NCBI GenBank assembly: GCA_016714905.1 | Contig: JADKBW010000008.1 | Span: 124,001-188,000, forward strand | Direction: 5' to 3' | From: Flavobacterium sp. | GTDB lineage: Bacteria; Bacteroidota; Bacteroidia; Flavobacteriales; Flavobacteriaceae | DNA: 64,000 bases | Shown here: in pieces, positions 26,939-36,905 of the stretch | How positions within the stretch are numbered: the stretch's first letter is position 1 | Layout: each line of letters opens with the position of its first letter | Notes under the pieces: generated by a model | What the model was told of the DNA's origin: nothing | Seen by the model: the letters and a program-made list of their open reading frames with translations, nothing else | Database searches by the model: none | Program-made: the position numbers and the translations under genes

Positions 26939-26953
26939 ATCGGAACTATGACT

Positions 26954-27670
26954 CTACCTGTGATTATTCATTATCAATAACTCACTAGAGTTTCTATAAC
27001 TTGCTGTTGGAGACGTCGTGATAGAACATAAGTCGTCACCAGAATACCAAGTACCTTGATATAAAATATCTACGCGTATAAAATATTGCGTATTTGCTGC
27101 TGGTCCGCCTGGCAAATTAGAAAGTTGAAAACTTGATTCGGTTGTTTCAATAACTCGCGTTTGACTATCGTTGGTGATTACAAATCTATATTTTTCAGCA
27201 CCTAAAGTTTGTTTAGCAAAAATATTTGTCCAGAACGAATCTACTACACTACCACACTGAGGCCCTATGACTTTAGATTTTTCTGGTAAGCTCGGCGTCT
27301 TTAAAGTACAATCTGGATTAATAACATTTGTATAGTTTAGAGATGCATCTAAAGCCACTTGAACTTCAATTTTGTAGACAGTATTCAAAGCAATATTACT
27401 GAGCCCCAAGTCTACCATCTTAAAACTGTTTACAGGAGTATCAACTGTTCCAGCCAATACACCAGTAGCTTCATTCTTAACGGTAAATCGATAGCCGTAT
27501 ACAGGAATCTCGTTTGGAAGTTGTCTGCAGAAAATCGTTTGAGAAATATCAGTCAATTGGGAACCGCATTCTGGTAAAATAAAAAAGGTTGCACTAGACG
27601 GCTCTCCATCTTCGTTACATGATGTAAACAACATTATAATTGCTCCAAGAAAAACAATAATCTTCTTCAT
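26954..27670 (-). CDS. Lipoprotein with two CGS modules related to the T9SS surface protein
   Basis: A 238-residue lipoprotein (lipobox FTSC, Cys18). It has two modules of about 90 residues, each opening ECGSQLTDISQTIF or QCGSVVDSFWTNIF. Both share the pattern YRF-x-V-x-N and a module end near C-x-(I/L)-T/K-T with the 772-residue T9SS protein at 22539. The last residues (SITTSPTASYRNS) resemble the point where that protein enters its sorting domain, so this gene looks like a sorting-domain-free version anchored by lipid. The function is unknown. The gap to yidC (27671-27892) shows nothing recognisable. Confidence 0.75.
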   Translation of the reverse strand: MKKIIVFLGAIIMLFTSCNEDGEPSSATFFILPECGSQLTDISQTIFCRQLPNEIPVYGYRFTVKNEATGVLAGTVDTPVNSFKMVDLGLSNIALNTVYKIEVQVALDASLNYTNVINPDCTLKTPSLPEKSKVIGPQCGSVVDSFWTNIFAKQTLGAEKYRFVITNDSQTRVIETTESSFQLSNLPGGPAANTQYFIRVDILYQGTWYSGDDLCSITTSPTASYRNSSELLIMNNHR

Positions 27671-27892
27671 ACATTAAGATTTAGTCAAAAAAATATTAAT
27701 TAATTAAATTGCCACGATAGAACAATTTTTTTTCAAATATAAAACTTATTTAAACATAAATTAAGAAACTCCTATATATTTACGATGCATAACTAATTTT
27801 CTAAAAACATATCGCGATAAAAGATAAACACAAAATCGTTAGCAAAATGAAATGCCAAATTATAAATGTAAAACACTTTCAATCGCAATTCT

Positions 27893-29791
27893 CTACTTTT
27901 TCTTTTGCTGTGCTTTCTGCGCCTCCGCTTCTTCCATTATCTTTTGCAATTTTTGCTGGAATCCACTTTTCTTTTTAGGTTCTTTCAATTTATTGGCTTG
28001 TATTTGAGCATGGATTTTATCCGAATCCACAATATATTCCTTAATGACGAACATAATTCCAATAGTTATTAAATTGGAAATGAAGTTGTATAAACTCAAT
28101 CCAGCACCATAACTATTAAAGAAAATCAACATCATCACAGGCGAAACATAAATCATGATTTTCATAATTTTGCCCATATCTGGCATTCCTTCTTGCTGTG
28201 GCGCAGCCATTTGTTGATCACCAGATGTCATTTTCATATAAAAGAAAATTGCTATGGCAGCTAATATTGGAAACAAACTAATATGATCACCGTACAACGG
28301 AATGTGGAATGGCAACTTCGCAATTTGGTCAAAGGATGACAAATCATCTGCCCACAAAAACCCTTTCTGTCTTAGTTCAAAAGCCGACGGGAAAAACTGA
28401 AATGAGGCATACATAAAAGGAATTTGAATCAATGCGGGAATACAACCAGCCATCGGATTAACACCCGCTTTGTTGTATAACTTCATCGTTTCTTGCTGCT
28501 TCTTCATCGGATCTTTTCCGAATTTATCATTCAACTCGTTGATCTCCGGACGCAATACTTTCATTTTGGCTTGCGATAAAAACGACTTGTACGTTATCGG
28601 CGACATCGCAATTTTAATAATAATTGTAAAGATGATAATCGCAATTCCATAAGCAATATACGAACTCAAAAATCCGAATAACGGAATGAAGATGAACATG
28701 TTAATCCATCCAAAAATTCCCCAACCTAAAGAAATAATCTTATTGATATTTCTATCGTATGATTTTAATAAAGTATAATCCGTTGGACCCAAATACCAAT
28801 TCATTTTATAGTCCAATTCACCATTGTTAAATGCTAATGGCATATTGGCTTTGAATTGCTTGGTAAAAATGGTGTCCTTCTTTTCGTCCAAAACTAGATT
28901 TTGAGAATGCAATTTAGCATTTTCAAAAGGCGTTTTGGTAAGCAGAATTGCGCTAAAAAAGTGTTGTTTAAAAGCTACATAACTCACTTTATTAGGATTC
29001 TCTTCCTCGTTTTCTCCTTGATTAACGTAGTCAATTTTGTCTTCTTCGTATTCAAAATAAATTTCTGTGTAACGATTTTCGTACGCAATTCCTTTTTCAT
29101 TGCGGATAGCTTTTACTTTCCATTCTAAATCTAATGGCTTACTGGTATTCAAAACTTTACTTAACCCTTGCGAACGAAGATCAAAATCGACCATATAATC
29201 GTTTGGCTTCAAAACGTATTTGTATTCTAAATACTCATTTTCACCTGCTTTCAATCGCATCGAAACGATTTGATTATCACCCGCTTTCGAAATGGTCGGC
29301 TCGAAGTACAAATCTTTGGTTTGCAATGTTCTGTTGTCCTGTGTCAATAAGCTAATATTCAAATCAGCATTGTTATCCTTGATCAAAGACACCAAACTTC
29401 CAGATCCTTTTTTAAACCTTTCTTGATTCTTTAAAGTTGCTTCAGAGATAAATCCACCTTTGTTAGCAATGACAATTTTTACCAAATTATTTTCGATGGT
29501 CGTGAAACCTTCTTTTGCAGATGGAAGTGTCGCAGAATAAGCAAAATTACCTAAAGTAGCTTTTAAAGCGGATATTTGTGTAGAATCCTTCACCGCCGAA
29601 AGCATCGTATTTGCTTGTACTTTAGCAACTTTGGCTTTTTGAGTTGCTTGCTTTTGAACCAATTCCTTCTTGGCCTTTTCTGCCGCAATTTCTTTTTCTG
29701 ATGGTTGATTTTGATACATGATCCAAATCAAAATACCAAAAATCAATGCAAAGCCTATTATTGAATTGAGGTCTAACTTTTTCTCTTCCAT
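27893..29791 (-). CDS. yidC: Membrane protein insertase YidC
   Basis: A 632-residue inner-membrane insertase. It has an N-terminal TM helix (about residues 8-25), a large periplasmic beta-domain (about 60-350) and the conserved C-terminal core starting near IAIIIFTIIIKIAMSPITYK. The positively charged cytoplasmic stretch QAKMKVLRPEI, further TM segments and a Lys/Gln-rich tail follow. The protein inserts membrane proteins alone or with SecYEG. It starts 25 nt after pyrG, with which it is probably co-transcribed; this pairing is common in flavobacteria. Confidence 0.97.
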   Translation of the reverse strand: MEEKKLDLNSIIGFALIFGILIWIMYQNQPSEKEIAAEKAKKELVQKQATQKAKVAKVQANTMLSAVKDSTQISALKATLGNFAYSATLPSAKEGFTTIENNLVKIVIANKGGFISEATLKNQERFKKGSGSLVSLIKDNNADLNISLLTQDNRTLQTKDLYFEPTISKAGDNQIVSMRLKAGENEYLEYKYVLKPNDYMVDFDLRSQGLSKVLNTSKPLDLEWKVKAIRNEKGIAYENRYTEIYFEYEEDKIDYVNQGENEEENPNKVSYVAFKQHFFSAILLTKTPFENAKLHSQNLVLDEKKDTIFTKQFKANMPLAFNNGELDYKMNWYLGPTDYTLLKSYDRNINKIISLGWGIFGWINMFIFIPLFGFLSSYIAYGIAIIIFTIIIKIAMSPITYKSFLSQAKMKVLRPEINELNDKFGKDPMKKQQETMKLYNKAGVNPMAGCIPALIQIPFMYASFQFFPSAFELRQKGFLWADDLSSFDQIAKLPFHIPLYGDHISLFPILAAIAIFFYMKMTSGDQQMAAPQQEGMPDMGKIMKIMIYVSPVMMLIFFNSYGAGLSLYNFISNLITIGIMFVIKEYIVDSDKIHAQIQANKLKEPKKKSGFQQKLQKIMEEAEAQKAQQKKK

Positions 29792-29815
29792 GCTACTTTA
29801 TTAAAAACTAATTTA

Positions 29816-31429
29816 TTATTTCTTCTTTGATTTTACTGTCGCCGCCACAAAACTAACAAATAAAGGATGCGGATTGGCTACAGTGCTTTTATATTCGGGA
29901 TGGTATTGAACACCAATAAAAAAAGGATGATTGGCTAACTCCACAATTTCAACTAATTGGGTATCCGGGTTAATTCCAGATGAAATCAAACCAGCCTTTT
30001 CAAGTGCTTCCGCGTAATCGCTATTGTATTCATAACGATGACGGTGGCGCTCTAAAACACTAGATTTTCCATAAATGGAATAGGCTAATGAATTTTCTTT
30101 AAGGTCACATTTCCATGCTCCCAAACGCATCGTTCCACCTTTGTCCGTAATGCTCTTTTGTTCTTCCATCAAATCGATGACAGGATGGGAAGTACCTTGA
30201 TTCATCTCAGTCGAATTAGCGTCTTTATAACCCAATACATTTCGAGCGTACTCAATCACCGCCATTTGCATTCCGAGGCAAATTCCAAAAAATGGCAAGT
30301 TATTTTCTCTGGCATACCGAACTGCTTCGATTTTTCCTTCGATGCCTCGTTCCCCAAAACCGGGTGCAACAAGAATTCCATCAAGGCCATTCATTTTTTC
30401 AGCAACATTATCCTTATCTATGTATTCTGAGTGCACAGAAACTACATTAACTTTGGTTTCGTTGGCAGCACCGGCATGTATAAATGCTTCTAAGATCGAT
30501 TTGTAAGAATCTTGCAGTTCAACATATTTTCCAATCAACCCAATATTCACAGTATGTTTTGGATTCTTTAATCGATGTAAAAACGTATTCCAGTTCTTTA
30601 AATCTGGAGCGGCTTTTTTAGGTAAATTTAATTTCTTTAGGGCCACAACATCCAATCCTTCTTCCAACATCAAATTCGGCACTTCATAAATCGTTGACGC
30701 ATCAATAGATTGAATCACAGCTTCTCGTTTTACATTGCAAAACAGCGCTAACTTCTGACGCAATTCATCAGAAATTTCGTGTTCGGTTCTGCAAACCAAA
30801 ATATCTGCTTTGATACCGCTTTCCATTAAGGTTTTCACGGAGTGTTGTGTAGGTTTGGTTTTCAATTCACCTGCAGCAGCCAAATAAGGAACTAAGGTAA
30901 GATGAATGACAATTCCGTTGCCTTCTCCTAATTCCCATACTAACTGACGCACGGACTCTATATAAGGCAATGATTCAATATCACCGACTGTTCCTCCTAT
31001 TTCAGTTATGACAATATCGAAATCTCCAGAATTTCCCAGCAACTGCATGCGTTCTTTGATTTCGTTGGTAATATGAGGAACCACTTGAACGGTTTTTCCC
31101 AAAAACTCACCACGACGTTCTTTTTCGATTACCGAAAGATACACTCTTCCTGTGGTTACATTGTTTGCTTGAGAGGTCGGAACATTCAGAAAACGTTCGT
31201 AGTGACCTAAGTCTAAATCAGTTTCCGCACCATCATCAGTCACATAACATTCGCCATGCTCATACGGATTTAAAGTTCCTGGGTCGACATTGATGTACGG
31301 ATCAAATTTTTGAATCGTAGTTCTGTAGCCGCGCGCTTGCAATAGTTTTGCTAATGAAGCAGCGATAATTCCTTTACCGAGTGAAGAAGTCACACCGCCG
31401 GTAACAAAAATATACTTCGTTTGATTCAT
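29816..31429 (-). CDS. pyrG: CTP synthase
   Basis: A 537-residue cytosolic enzyme converting UTP to CTP with glutamine and ATP. The synthetase domain begins YIFVTGGVTSSLGKG and contains KFDPYINVDPGTLNPYEHGE. The class I glutaminase domain has the nucleophile Cys in FFGICLGMQMA and the catalytic His/Glu in VQYHPEYKS. The length is normal for the family. A -33/-7 promoter lies about 45 nt upstream of the start, and yidC follows. Confidence 0.98.
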   Translation of the reverse strand: MNQTKYIFVTGGVTSSLGKGIIAASLAKLLQARGYRTTIQKFDPYINVDPGTLNPYEHGECYVTDDGAETDLDLGHYERFLNVPTSQANNVTTGRVYLSVIEKERRGEFLGKTVQVVPHITNEIKERMQLLGNSGDFDIVITEIGGTVGDIESLPYIESVRQLVWELGEGNGIVIHLTLVPYLAAAGELKTKPTQHSVKTLMESGIKADILVCRTEHEISDELRQKLALFCNVKREAVIQSIDASTIYEVPNLMLEEGLDVVALKKLNLPKKAAPDLKNWNTFLHRLKNPKHTVNIGLIGKYVELQDSYKSILEAFIHAGAANETKVNVVSVHSEYIDKDNVAEKMNGLDGILVAPGFGERGIEGKIEAVRYARENNLPFFGICLGMQMAVIEYARNVLGYKDANSTEMNQGTSHPVIDLMEEQKSITDKGGTMRLGAWKCDLKENSLAYSIYGKSSVLERHRHRYEYNSDYAEALEKAGLISSGINPDTQLVEIVELANHPFFIGVQYHPEYKSTVANPHPLFVSFVAATVKSKKK

Positions 31430-31473
31430 TTTTTTTGTGTTGTAGTTGTGTTGTAGTTGTTTAAAAAACGAGG

Positions 31474-31506
31474 CAAAAGTACAACTATTAATTGAGATAA
31501 AATCAA
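31474..31506 (-). promoter_or_regulatory. Bacteroidota-type promoter of pyrG
   Basis: On the minus strand TACTTTTG (31474-31481) matches the TAnnTTTG -7 consensus, and TTG (31504-31506) lies 22 nt upstream as the -33 element. The predicted leader is about 41 nt, containing repeated ACTACAACACA words. Confidence 0.6.
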
Positions 31507-31594
31507 TTTGGAAATGAGATAATTTGGAAATTTAGATTTGAAAAAACAGATTAATTTAACTTGATTCTGATTTAACTATTTTTCGAATTTCAAA

Positions 31595-31828
31595 TCAAAT
31601 CGGTTTTGGATATTGTCTTTTTATATTTCGTATTAATTCTTCCAAACCGTTTAATTTGAGTTCATATATCAATTGCATTTGCTCACCTAAAGTTCCTTTT
31701 GGAAAGCCTTTGTTGCTATACCAAACGACGTAATATTCAGGCAAATCAATTAAGAAACGCCCTTCGTATTTCCCGAATGGCATCTTAGTATGGGCGAGAG
31801 CAATCAGCTTTTTTTGATCTTGATTCAT
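31595..31828 (-). CDS. DUF3820 family small protein
   Basis: A 77-residue cytosolic protein. It carries the family core PFGKYEGRFLIDLPEYYVVWY and GFPKGTLGEQMQLIYELK. The ATG at 31826-31828 (MNQDQKKLIAL) is chosen because upstream codons are not conserved-looking. DUF3820 proteins are related to a putative quorum-sensing-regulated virulence factor family, but their biochemical role is not known. It sits alone between pyrG and osmC. Confidence 0.85.
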   Translation of the reverse strand: MNQDQKKLIALAHTKMPFGKYEGRFLIDLPEYYVVWYSNKGFPKGTLGEQMQLIYELKLNGLEELIRNIKRQYPKPI

Positions 31829-31910
31829 GTTGATGAAGTTAGAAGAAAAAAGAGCCAAGAATCAAGATTATATATTTTTTTGATTTTTGGCTCTTTTATC
31901 TTCTTTAAGA

Positions 31911-32309
31911 TTATTTCCAATGAAAAGTAACGTCTTTTTCGATATCGGGATGCAAGCTTAAGAAAACGGGACATGTCATAGCGGCTCTTTCTAGGATAAT
32001 CTTGTTCTTTTCGCTGGTGTTCGGTAGAAATAACGCAACTACTAATTTCGAGATTTTTCTCGGCTCTGCTTGCATGATTTTGGTTATTTCTATAGTGGAG
32101 TCGACCAAATCAACATCTAATTCCTTTGATTTAATCGCCATAATCGAAATCATACAGCTTCCTAAAGATGTCGCCACCAAATCGGTGGGAGAAAATGCTT
32201 CTCCTTTTCCATGATTATCAGTTGGTGCATCGGTTATTATGGTATTCCCAGATTGCAGGTGCTCGCATGTGGTTCTTAACCCTCCTAAGTACGTAATTTT
32301 CGAGGTCAT
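31911..32309 (-). CDS. OsmC family peroxiredoxin-like protein
   Basis: A 132-residue protein with the two conserved cysteines of the OsmC/Ohr family: C52 in TSLGSCMISIM and C113 in AMTCPVFLSLHP. It also has the Arg-containing N-terminal strand TYLGGLRTTC. Members reduce organic hydroperoxides in the cytosol. Its start codon shares a base with the stop of the upstream LysM protein (32309), so the two are co-transcribed. Confidence 0.9.
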   Translation of the reverse strand: MTSKITYLGGLRTTCEHLQSGNTIITDAPTDNHGKGEAFSPTDLVATSLGSCMISIMAIKSKELDVDLVDSTIEITKIMQAEPRKISKLVVALFLPNTSEKNKIILERAAMTCPVFLSLHPDIEKDVTFHWK

Positions 32310-34408
32310 TAATTTACTTGTTTTACTGACAAATCATCTTGATACTCTAAGATATAAACTCCTTTGTTAATGTATCCCTCAGTCCCTTTTTTGACATACT
32401 CAAATTTGCTTTCAATTTGTTCTGATTTTATCTGATCTGCAGCTGATACGAAGGAAGCATTTTGCGTAATTCTCATCAGTGTATCGAAAGTTACGTCGAA
32501 ACCGCGCACCGCATATTGACTAGGAAATACTTTATTAAGATCTTTATATTTCTTTTCAAAATGCGTGGCTTCAATCGAATTATTTTCCCTTGTCAATGAA
32601 GGATAAAGCAATTTCAAAATTGTCAATCGTTTCATAGAAACTTCTTCAAAATCGAGTGTTTCGTTTGGCTCGATAATTACCAATTGAATCTGAAAATTCG
32701 CCAATTCGTTTAATAATACATTGGTCGTTCCTAAAATTAATCCTGTTCTTTCTGAATCTAAAACGACGTAGTTTTGAACACCTTTTACAAACAGCGACTT
32801 TAGATTCGCAATATCTAGCGCTCCATTATCCAAGAGCGTTACAAACTTTGCCGCAGGATAATTCTTTGAAATAAAATCTTTGTTGTAAACTCTTTTTGGG
32901 TCACTAACTACGATTATGTTCCCATTTTTGGACATCATATAGGTAAACATTGCTGTTTTTCCAAAGTCACTCGGTGGCATTGCCTGAAAAAGATTGGGAG
33001 ATGATTTTCCTATTTCTTTCGAAAGTGGCGAAATCACTGGAACATTTTTCTCGCTCAAAAGCTCGGCAGTTTTTTCGATGTATTGCTGATAGAATGGCCC
33101 AACAACGGCATCAGCTTCTTGAATATTATTGTTTTTGATGATATTCTCAACATTGGAACTGACCTTACTTTCCTCTGAGTCAAAAATTTTGACATCCACA
33201 TTCAAACCCAACGTTTTTGCAGAATCAATGGCCATCAGTGCTCCTGAGTAGAAATCGAGGGTCATATTTAAAAACGCATCCTTTTTTAGGCGAACATCCA
33301 TGGTCTTCAACGTGTCACTCTGAATTTTGGCAGCATTAAACGGCAACAGTAAAACTAATGACTTTCTGGTTGTATTTGGCACCACTGTTTTACTTGCTAC
33401 TTTCACCAAAGTGGATTGATCAGCATCAGTTTTTATAGTTCCTTTACCAGGCACTTTTAGAATCATTCCTGATTTTACACCATCTTTTAAAGTAGGATTG
33501 AGTTGAATTAATTCCTCTTCAGTCACTTTAAAATACTGTGTCAAACTGTACATAGTATCACCAGACTTCACTTCATAATTAGCATATCCATTTTTGGTTA
33601 GAGTTCGAACCGTTTTGGTTTCCACAATTTCATCTTTAACGATTTCGGTAGTTACCGGTTTTGGCTTTTCGACTATTGGTCGCTCAATAACAACTTTTGA
33701 TGCATCCGGATTTTTAGCAACTCCACTAATAAGTAGTTTGAAACCGACAGGTAAATTAGTAACAATTTGAGGATTTCGTTGCTCTAATTCTTGAACGGTC
33801 ATCCCGTACTTCTTAGCGATACCAAACTTTGTTTCTTTAGGCTCTACTACATGGAAAACAGTATTCTCTTTATCGGAGTTTGACAATACAGGTGAACTCG
33901 CAGTTTTTGTTTCTACAACCTTAACTATTGATTCCTCTGGTGCCTTTGCAATTGTTTCACTTGATTTTTTCGGATCGCCTTCTATTTTAGAATCTGGAAT
34001 CTTAATCGCTTGTCCTATTTTTAAACCATTGGTCAATATGCTTGCATTTAAACTCTTCAGTTCCTCCACATTAATATTATAATCTCTGGAAATACTATAC
34101 AGTGTTTCTTTTGGTTTTGTAATATGAGTTCTATTTGTGGAAACTTTCGGTCTTTCTTTTTCTGCAACATTTTCCGATTTTTTAATTGCAGATGCTGGTA
34201 TCAGAATCAAATCATTCTCTTGAATTCCTTTTTGAGCATCGGGATTCAACTGATAGATATCGTAAGGCGTTACATTGTATTTTGTTGCGATTTGTAAAAC
34301 GGATTCTCCCTTTGCAACTGTATGTCTAGTATAGTTCTTATCTTGAGCAAATACGATACTAGTATTTACGCAGAGTACTAGTATTGACAGTAAAAATCTA
34401 TGTTTCAT
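32309..34408 (-). CDS. LysM-repeat protein with periplasmic-binding-protein-like domain
   Basis: A 699-residue exported protein with a signal peptide (1-21) and four LysM domains (about residues 27-73, 94-138, 183-229 and 277-322; openings HTVAKGESVLQIA, HITKPKETLYSIS, HVVEPKETKFGIA, YEVKSGDTMYSLT). A C-terminal type I periplasmic-binding fold of about 350 residues follows (KSLVLLLPFNAAK ... ADAVVGPFYQQYIEKTA). LysM units bind peptidoglycan. The binding-protein domain may sense a small ligand or be structural, as in LpoA-type proteins. It is downstream of another LysM protein and guaA. Confidence 0.88.
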   Translation of the reverse strand: MKHRFLLSILVLCVNTSIVFAQDKNYTRHTVAKGESVLQIATKYNVTPYDIYQLNPDAQKGIQENDLILIPASAIKKSENVAEKERPKVSTNRTHITKPKETLYSISRDYNINVEELKSLNASILTNGLKIGQAIKIPDSKIEGDPKKSSETIAKAPEESIVKVVETKTASSPVLSNSDKENTVFHVVEPKETKFGIAKKYGMTVQELEQRNPQIVTNLPVGFKLLISGVAKNPDASKVVIERPIVEKPKPVTTEIVKDEIVETKTVRTLTKNGYANYEVKSGDTMYSLTQYFKVTEEELIQLNPTLKDGVKSGMILKVPGKGTIKTDADQSTLVKVASKTVVPNTTRKSLVLLLPFNAAKIQSDTLKTMDVRLKKDAFLNMTLDFYSGALMAIDSAKTLGLNVDVKIFDSEESKVSSNVENIIKNNNIQEADAVVGPFYQQYIEKTAELLSEKNVPVISPLSKEIGKSSPNLFQAMPPSDFGKTAMFTYMMSKNGNIIVVSDPKRVYNKDFISKNYPAAKFVTLLDNGALDIANLKSLFVKGVQNYVVLDSERTGLILGTTNVLLNELANFQIQLVIIEPNETLDFEEVSMKRLTILKLLYPSLTRENNSIEATHFEKKYKDLNKVFPSQYAVRGFDVTFDTLMRITQNASFVSAADQIKSEQIESKFEYVKKGTEGYINKGVYILEYQDDLSVKQVN

Positions 34409-34456
34409 TCAGCTTTGGTTGTATTAGAATTATGTTAACTTCAACAAATTTAAGAC

Positions 34457-35263
34457 TTAATTGTTGAGTTTTATTTCTAGTACCTGCCCTATTTGTAAAC
34501 CGTTTATTAACAAAGTGGCATTTTGCTCTTTGATTTGATCGACGGTAACATTATACTTCTTTGATAAACTATACAAAGTTTCTTTAGGTTCAACTTTGTG
34601 CATAATAAGATCTGACTTACTACTTGGTTTTTTCTCCGCTGATACCGCTGCTTTAGCTACTTCTGTTGTTGGAATTGTCTTGATTATTGAGGTTGATTGT
34701 ACGACATCTACTTTTTTGTTAGTTAAAATCTTTAGTACTTGCCCAATTTGTAAACCATTCTTGGCTACTTCTGGATTATTGGCTTTTATGTCGTCAACAG
34801 AAACATTATAATCTCGAGCTAAACTGTAGAGCGTTTCTTTTGGCAACACTTTGTGGTTGACTTCAGTTTTGTCTTCAGTGATTATAATCTGTTTGATATC
34901 ACCATCTGATTTTTTAGTGTTCACTTGTTCTGCTACTTCCTCAACTTTGACCACTTTTTTTTCTGGATCCGCGCTGACGTTTTCTTTTACTTCTTCAGAA
35001 ATCTGCTCTTTCACTGGAGCACCTTCTTTTCGTGGTACAGGAATTTTTAATACCATTCCTTCGCTGATTCCATCTACAGCGAACTTATTAAGCTTATAAA
35101 TTTCCGACGGATCTACCAAATACTTCTTAGAAAGTAATCGCACTGATTCCCCCAACTTAACCTCGTGATTAACGATGTCAACTTCTTGTTCTTTTTTCTT
35201 TCCTTGTCCGAAGCTACTGCAAATTACAAGCAAAATCAGAATAGTTAAAATAACTTTTTTCAT
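34457..35263 (-). CDS. Triple-LysM periplasmic protein
   Basis: A 268-residue protein starting at the ATG at 35261-35263 (signal peptide MKKVILTILILLVICSSFG). This start avoids overlap with guaA. Three LysM domains are separated by Lys/Glu/Val-rich linkers: HEVKLGESVRLLSKKY, HKVLPKETLYSLARDY and HKVEPKETLYSLSKKY, the last two ending NGLQIGQVL. It is a cell-wall-binding protein, placed 11 nt after guaA and 48 nt before the larger LysM protein. Confidence 0.88.
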   Translation of the reverse strand: MKKVILTILILLVICSSFGQGKKKEQEVDIVNHEVKLGESVRLLSKKYLVDPSEIYKLNKFAVDGISEGMVLKIPVPRKEGAPVKEQISEEVKENVSADPEKKVVKVEEVAEQVNTKKSDGDIKQIIITEDKTEVNHKVLPKETLYSLARDYNVSVDDIKANNPEVAKNGLQIGQVLKILTNKKVDVVQSTSIIKTIPTTEVAKAAVSAEKKPSSKSDLIMHKVEPKETLYSLSKKYNVTVDQIKEQNATLLINGLQIGQVLEIKLNN

Positions 35264-35274
35264 AACCATTACTT

Positions 35275-36804
35275 TTATTCCCACTCAATCGTTGCCGGCG
35301 GCTTTGAGCTTATATCGTAAACCACTCTATTGACGCCTTTTACTTTATTGATGATTTCATTTGATATTTTCATCAAAAACTCATAGGGCAAGTGCACCCA
35401 ATCAGCTGTCATTCCATCCGTTGATTCTACTGCTCGAAGTGCTACTACTTTTTCGTACGTTCGCTCATCTCCCATTACGCCTACACTGTTCACAGGCAAA
35501 AGAATCGCTCCAGCTTGCCAAACCTTGTCGTATAAGCCCCAAGACTTTAAACCTTCGATAAATATCGAATCAACCTCTTGCAAGATACGAACTTTTTCTG
35601 AAGTAATATCTCCTAAAATTCTTATTGATAATCCAGGACCTGGAAAAGGATGCCTGCCCAACAACGCTTGATCTATTCCTAATGTTGCACCAACGCGACG
35701 AACTTCATCTTTAAAAAGCATTCGAAGCGGTTCTACAATTTCTAATTTCATATAGTCTGGTAATCCACCAACATTGTGATGTGATTTAATAGTTGCCGAT
35801 GGACCTTTGACTGAAACGGATTCAATAACATCTGGATAAATGGTTCCTTGCGCCAACCATTTTACGTCTTCAATACGATGTGCTTCATCATCAAAAACTT
35901 CAATAAAAACACGACCAATAATTTTTCTTTTTGTTTCGGGGTCACTGATACCTGCCAATTCAGTCATAAAACGCCCTGAAGCATCAACACCTTTAACGTT
36001 TAATCCCATATGTTTGTATTGGTCGAGCACATTTTCAAATTCGTTCTTACGCAACAATCCATTATTGACAAAAATGCAATACAAATTCTTTCCAATGGCG
36101 CGATGCAATAAGACAGCAGCCACAGTCGAATCGACACCACCAGAAAGTCCCAATACCACTTTATCATTGCCAACTTTGACCTTTAGTTCACTAATCATTT
36201 CTTCTACAAACGCATTAGGTGTAAAGTTTTGAGGAACTTTGGCAATCTTCACTAAGAAATTTTCTAACATCGTTTTTCCATCGGTAGAATGATACACTTC
36301 AGGATGGAATTGAATGGCGTAAGTTAACTCATTTTCAATTCGATACGCAGCATTATCTACATCATGAGTACTCGCTAGTTTGACGCCGTTTGTGGGTAAT
36401 GTCTTAATTGTGTCACTGTGCGACATCCATACTTGCGAATGTTCGTCGACACCTTCAAAGAAAATCTCATCAGTTTTTATAAACGATAAGTTCGCTCGAC
36501 CGTATTCTCTCGTATTAGATGGAGCTACTTCGCCTCCACTAAAATGAGCTAAATATTGCGCACCATAACAGACGGCAAGCAGCGGCAATTTACCTCTAAT
36601 TTCTGATAAATCAGGATGAGGCGCATCTTCTCCTCGCACAGAAAAAGGACTCCCGGACAGGATGACTGCTTTGTAACTCGACAAATCGGTTGGAAAATGA
36701 TGAAAAGGAAAAATTTCGCAAAAAATATTTAATTCGCGAACTCTACGGGCAATCAGCTGTGTGTATTGCGATCCGAAATCTAAAATAAGTACGTTGTGTT
36801 GCAT
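35275..36804 (-). CDS. guaA: GMP synthase (glutamine-hydrolysing)
   Basis: A 509-residue enzyme converting XMP to GMP. The glutaminase domain begins MQHNVLILDFGSQYTQLIARR, with the nucleophile in LAVCYGAQYLA and catalytic His in IQFHPEVYHS. The ATP-pyrophosphatase P-loop is LGLSGGVDSTV, and the C-terminal dimerisation domain ends PPATIEWE. The start at 36804 is chosen over an in-frame upstream start because the family begins here. A -7 element ends 4 nt before the ATG, so the mRNA may be leaderless. Confidence 0.97.
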   Translation of the reverse strand: MQHNVLILDFGSQYTQLIARRVRELNIFCEIFPFHHFPTDLSSYKAVILSGSPFSVRGEDAPHPDLSEIRGKLPLLAVCYGAQYLAHFSGGEVAPSNTREYGRANLSFIKTDEIFFEGVDEHSQVWMSHSDTIKTLPTNGVKLASTHDVDNAAYRIENELTYAIQFHPEVYHSTDGKTMLENFLVKIAKVPQNFTPNAFVEEMISELKVKVGNDKVVLGLSGGVDSTVAAVLLHRAIGKNLYCIFVNNGLLRKNEFENVLDQYKHMGLNVKGVDASGRFMTELAGISDPETKRKIIGRVFIEVFDDEAHRIEDVKWLAQGTIYPDVIESVSVKGPSATIKSHHNVGGLPDYMKLEIVEPLRMLFKDEVRRVGATLGIDQALLGRHPFPGPGLSIRILGDITSEKVRILQEVDSIFIEGLKSWGLYDKVWQAGAILLPVNSVGVMGDERTYEKVVALRAVESTDGMTADWVHLPYEFLMKISNEIINKVKGVNRVVYDISSKPPATIEWE

Positions 36805-36807
36805 GGA

Positions 36808-36815
36808 CAAAAATA
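36808..36815 (-). promoter_or_regulatory. -7 element of guaA, implying a leaderless transcript
   Basis: TATTTTTG on the minus strand matches TAnnTTTG exactly. With the usual 4-nt offset the transcript would begin at the guaA ATG itself (36804). No convincing TTG is seen at -33, only a T-rich stretch, so this is moderate evidence. Confidence 0.45.
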
Positions 36816-36832
36816 CTTTTAAAATTCTAGAC

Positions 36833-36863
36833 TTGAAAATAGAAATTAAAAAATCTATTTTTG
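36833..36863 (+). promoter_or_regulatory. Bacteroidota-type promoter of crcB
   Basis: TTG (36833-36835), a 20-nt spacer and TATTTTTG (36856-36863) form a good -33/-7 pair, predicting a leader of about 39 nt before crcB. It is divergent from the guaA promoter. Confidence 0.6.
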
Positions 36864-36905
36864 AAGTGAAATTCGTTAGGCTCAAACCTCGAAAAAGAAA
36901 AACTT

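Noticed and set aside
36805..36885. Longer guaA start giving 27 extra residues
   Set aside because: The family begins at MQHNVLILDFG, and a -7 promoter element overlaps the extra codons.
36864..36905. Fluoride riboswitch upstream of crcB
   Set aside because: The leader is only about 40 nt and lacks the conserved fluoride-aptamer core.
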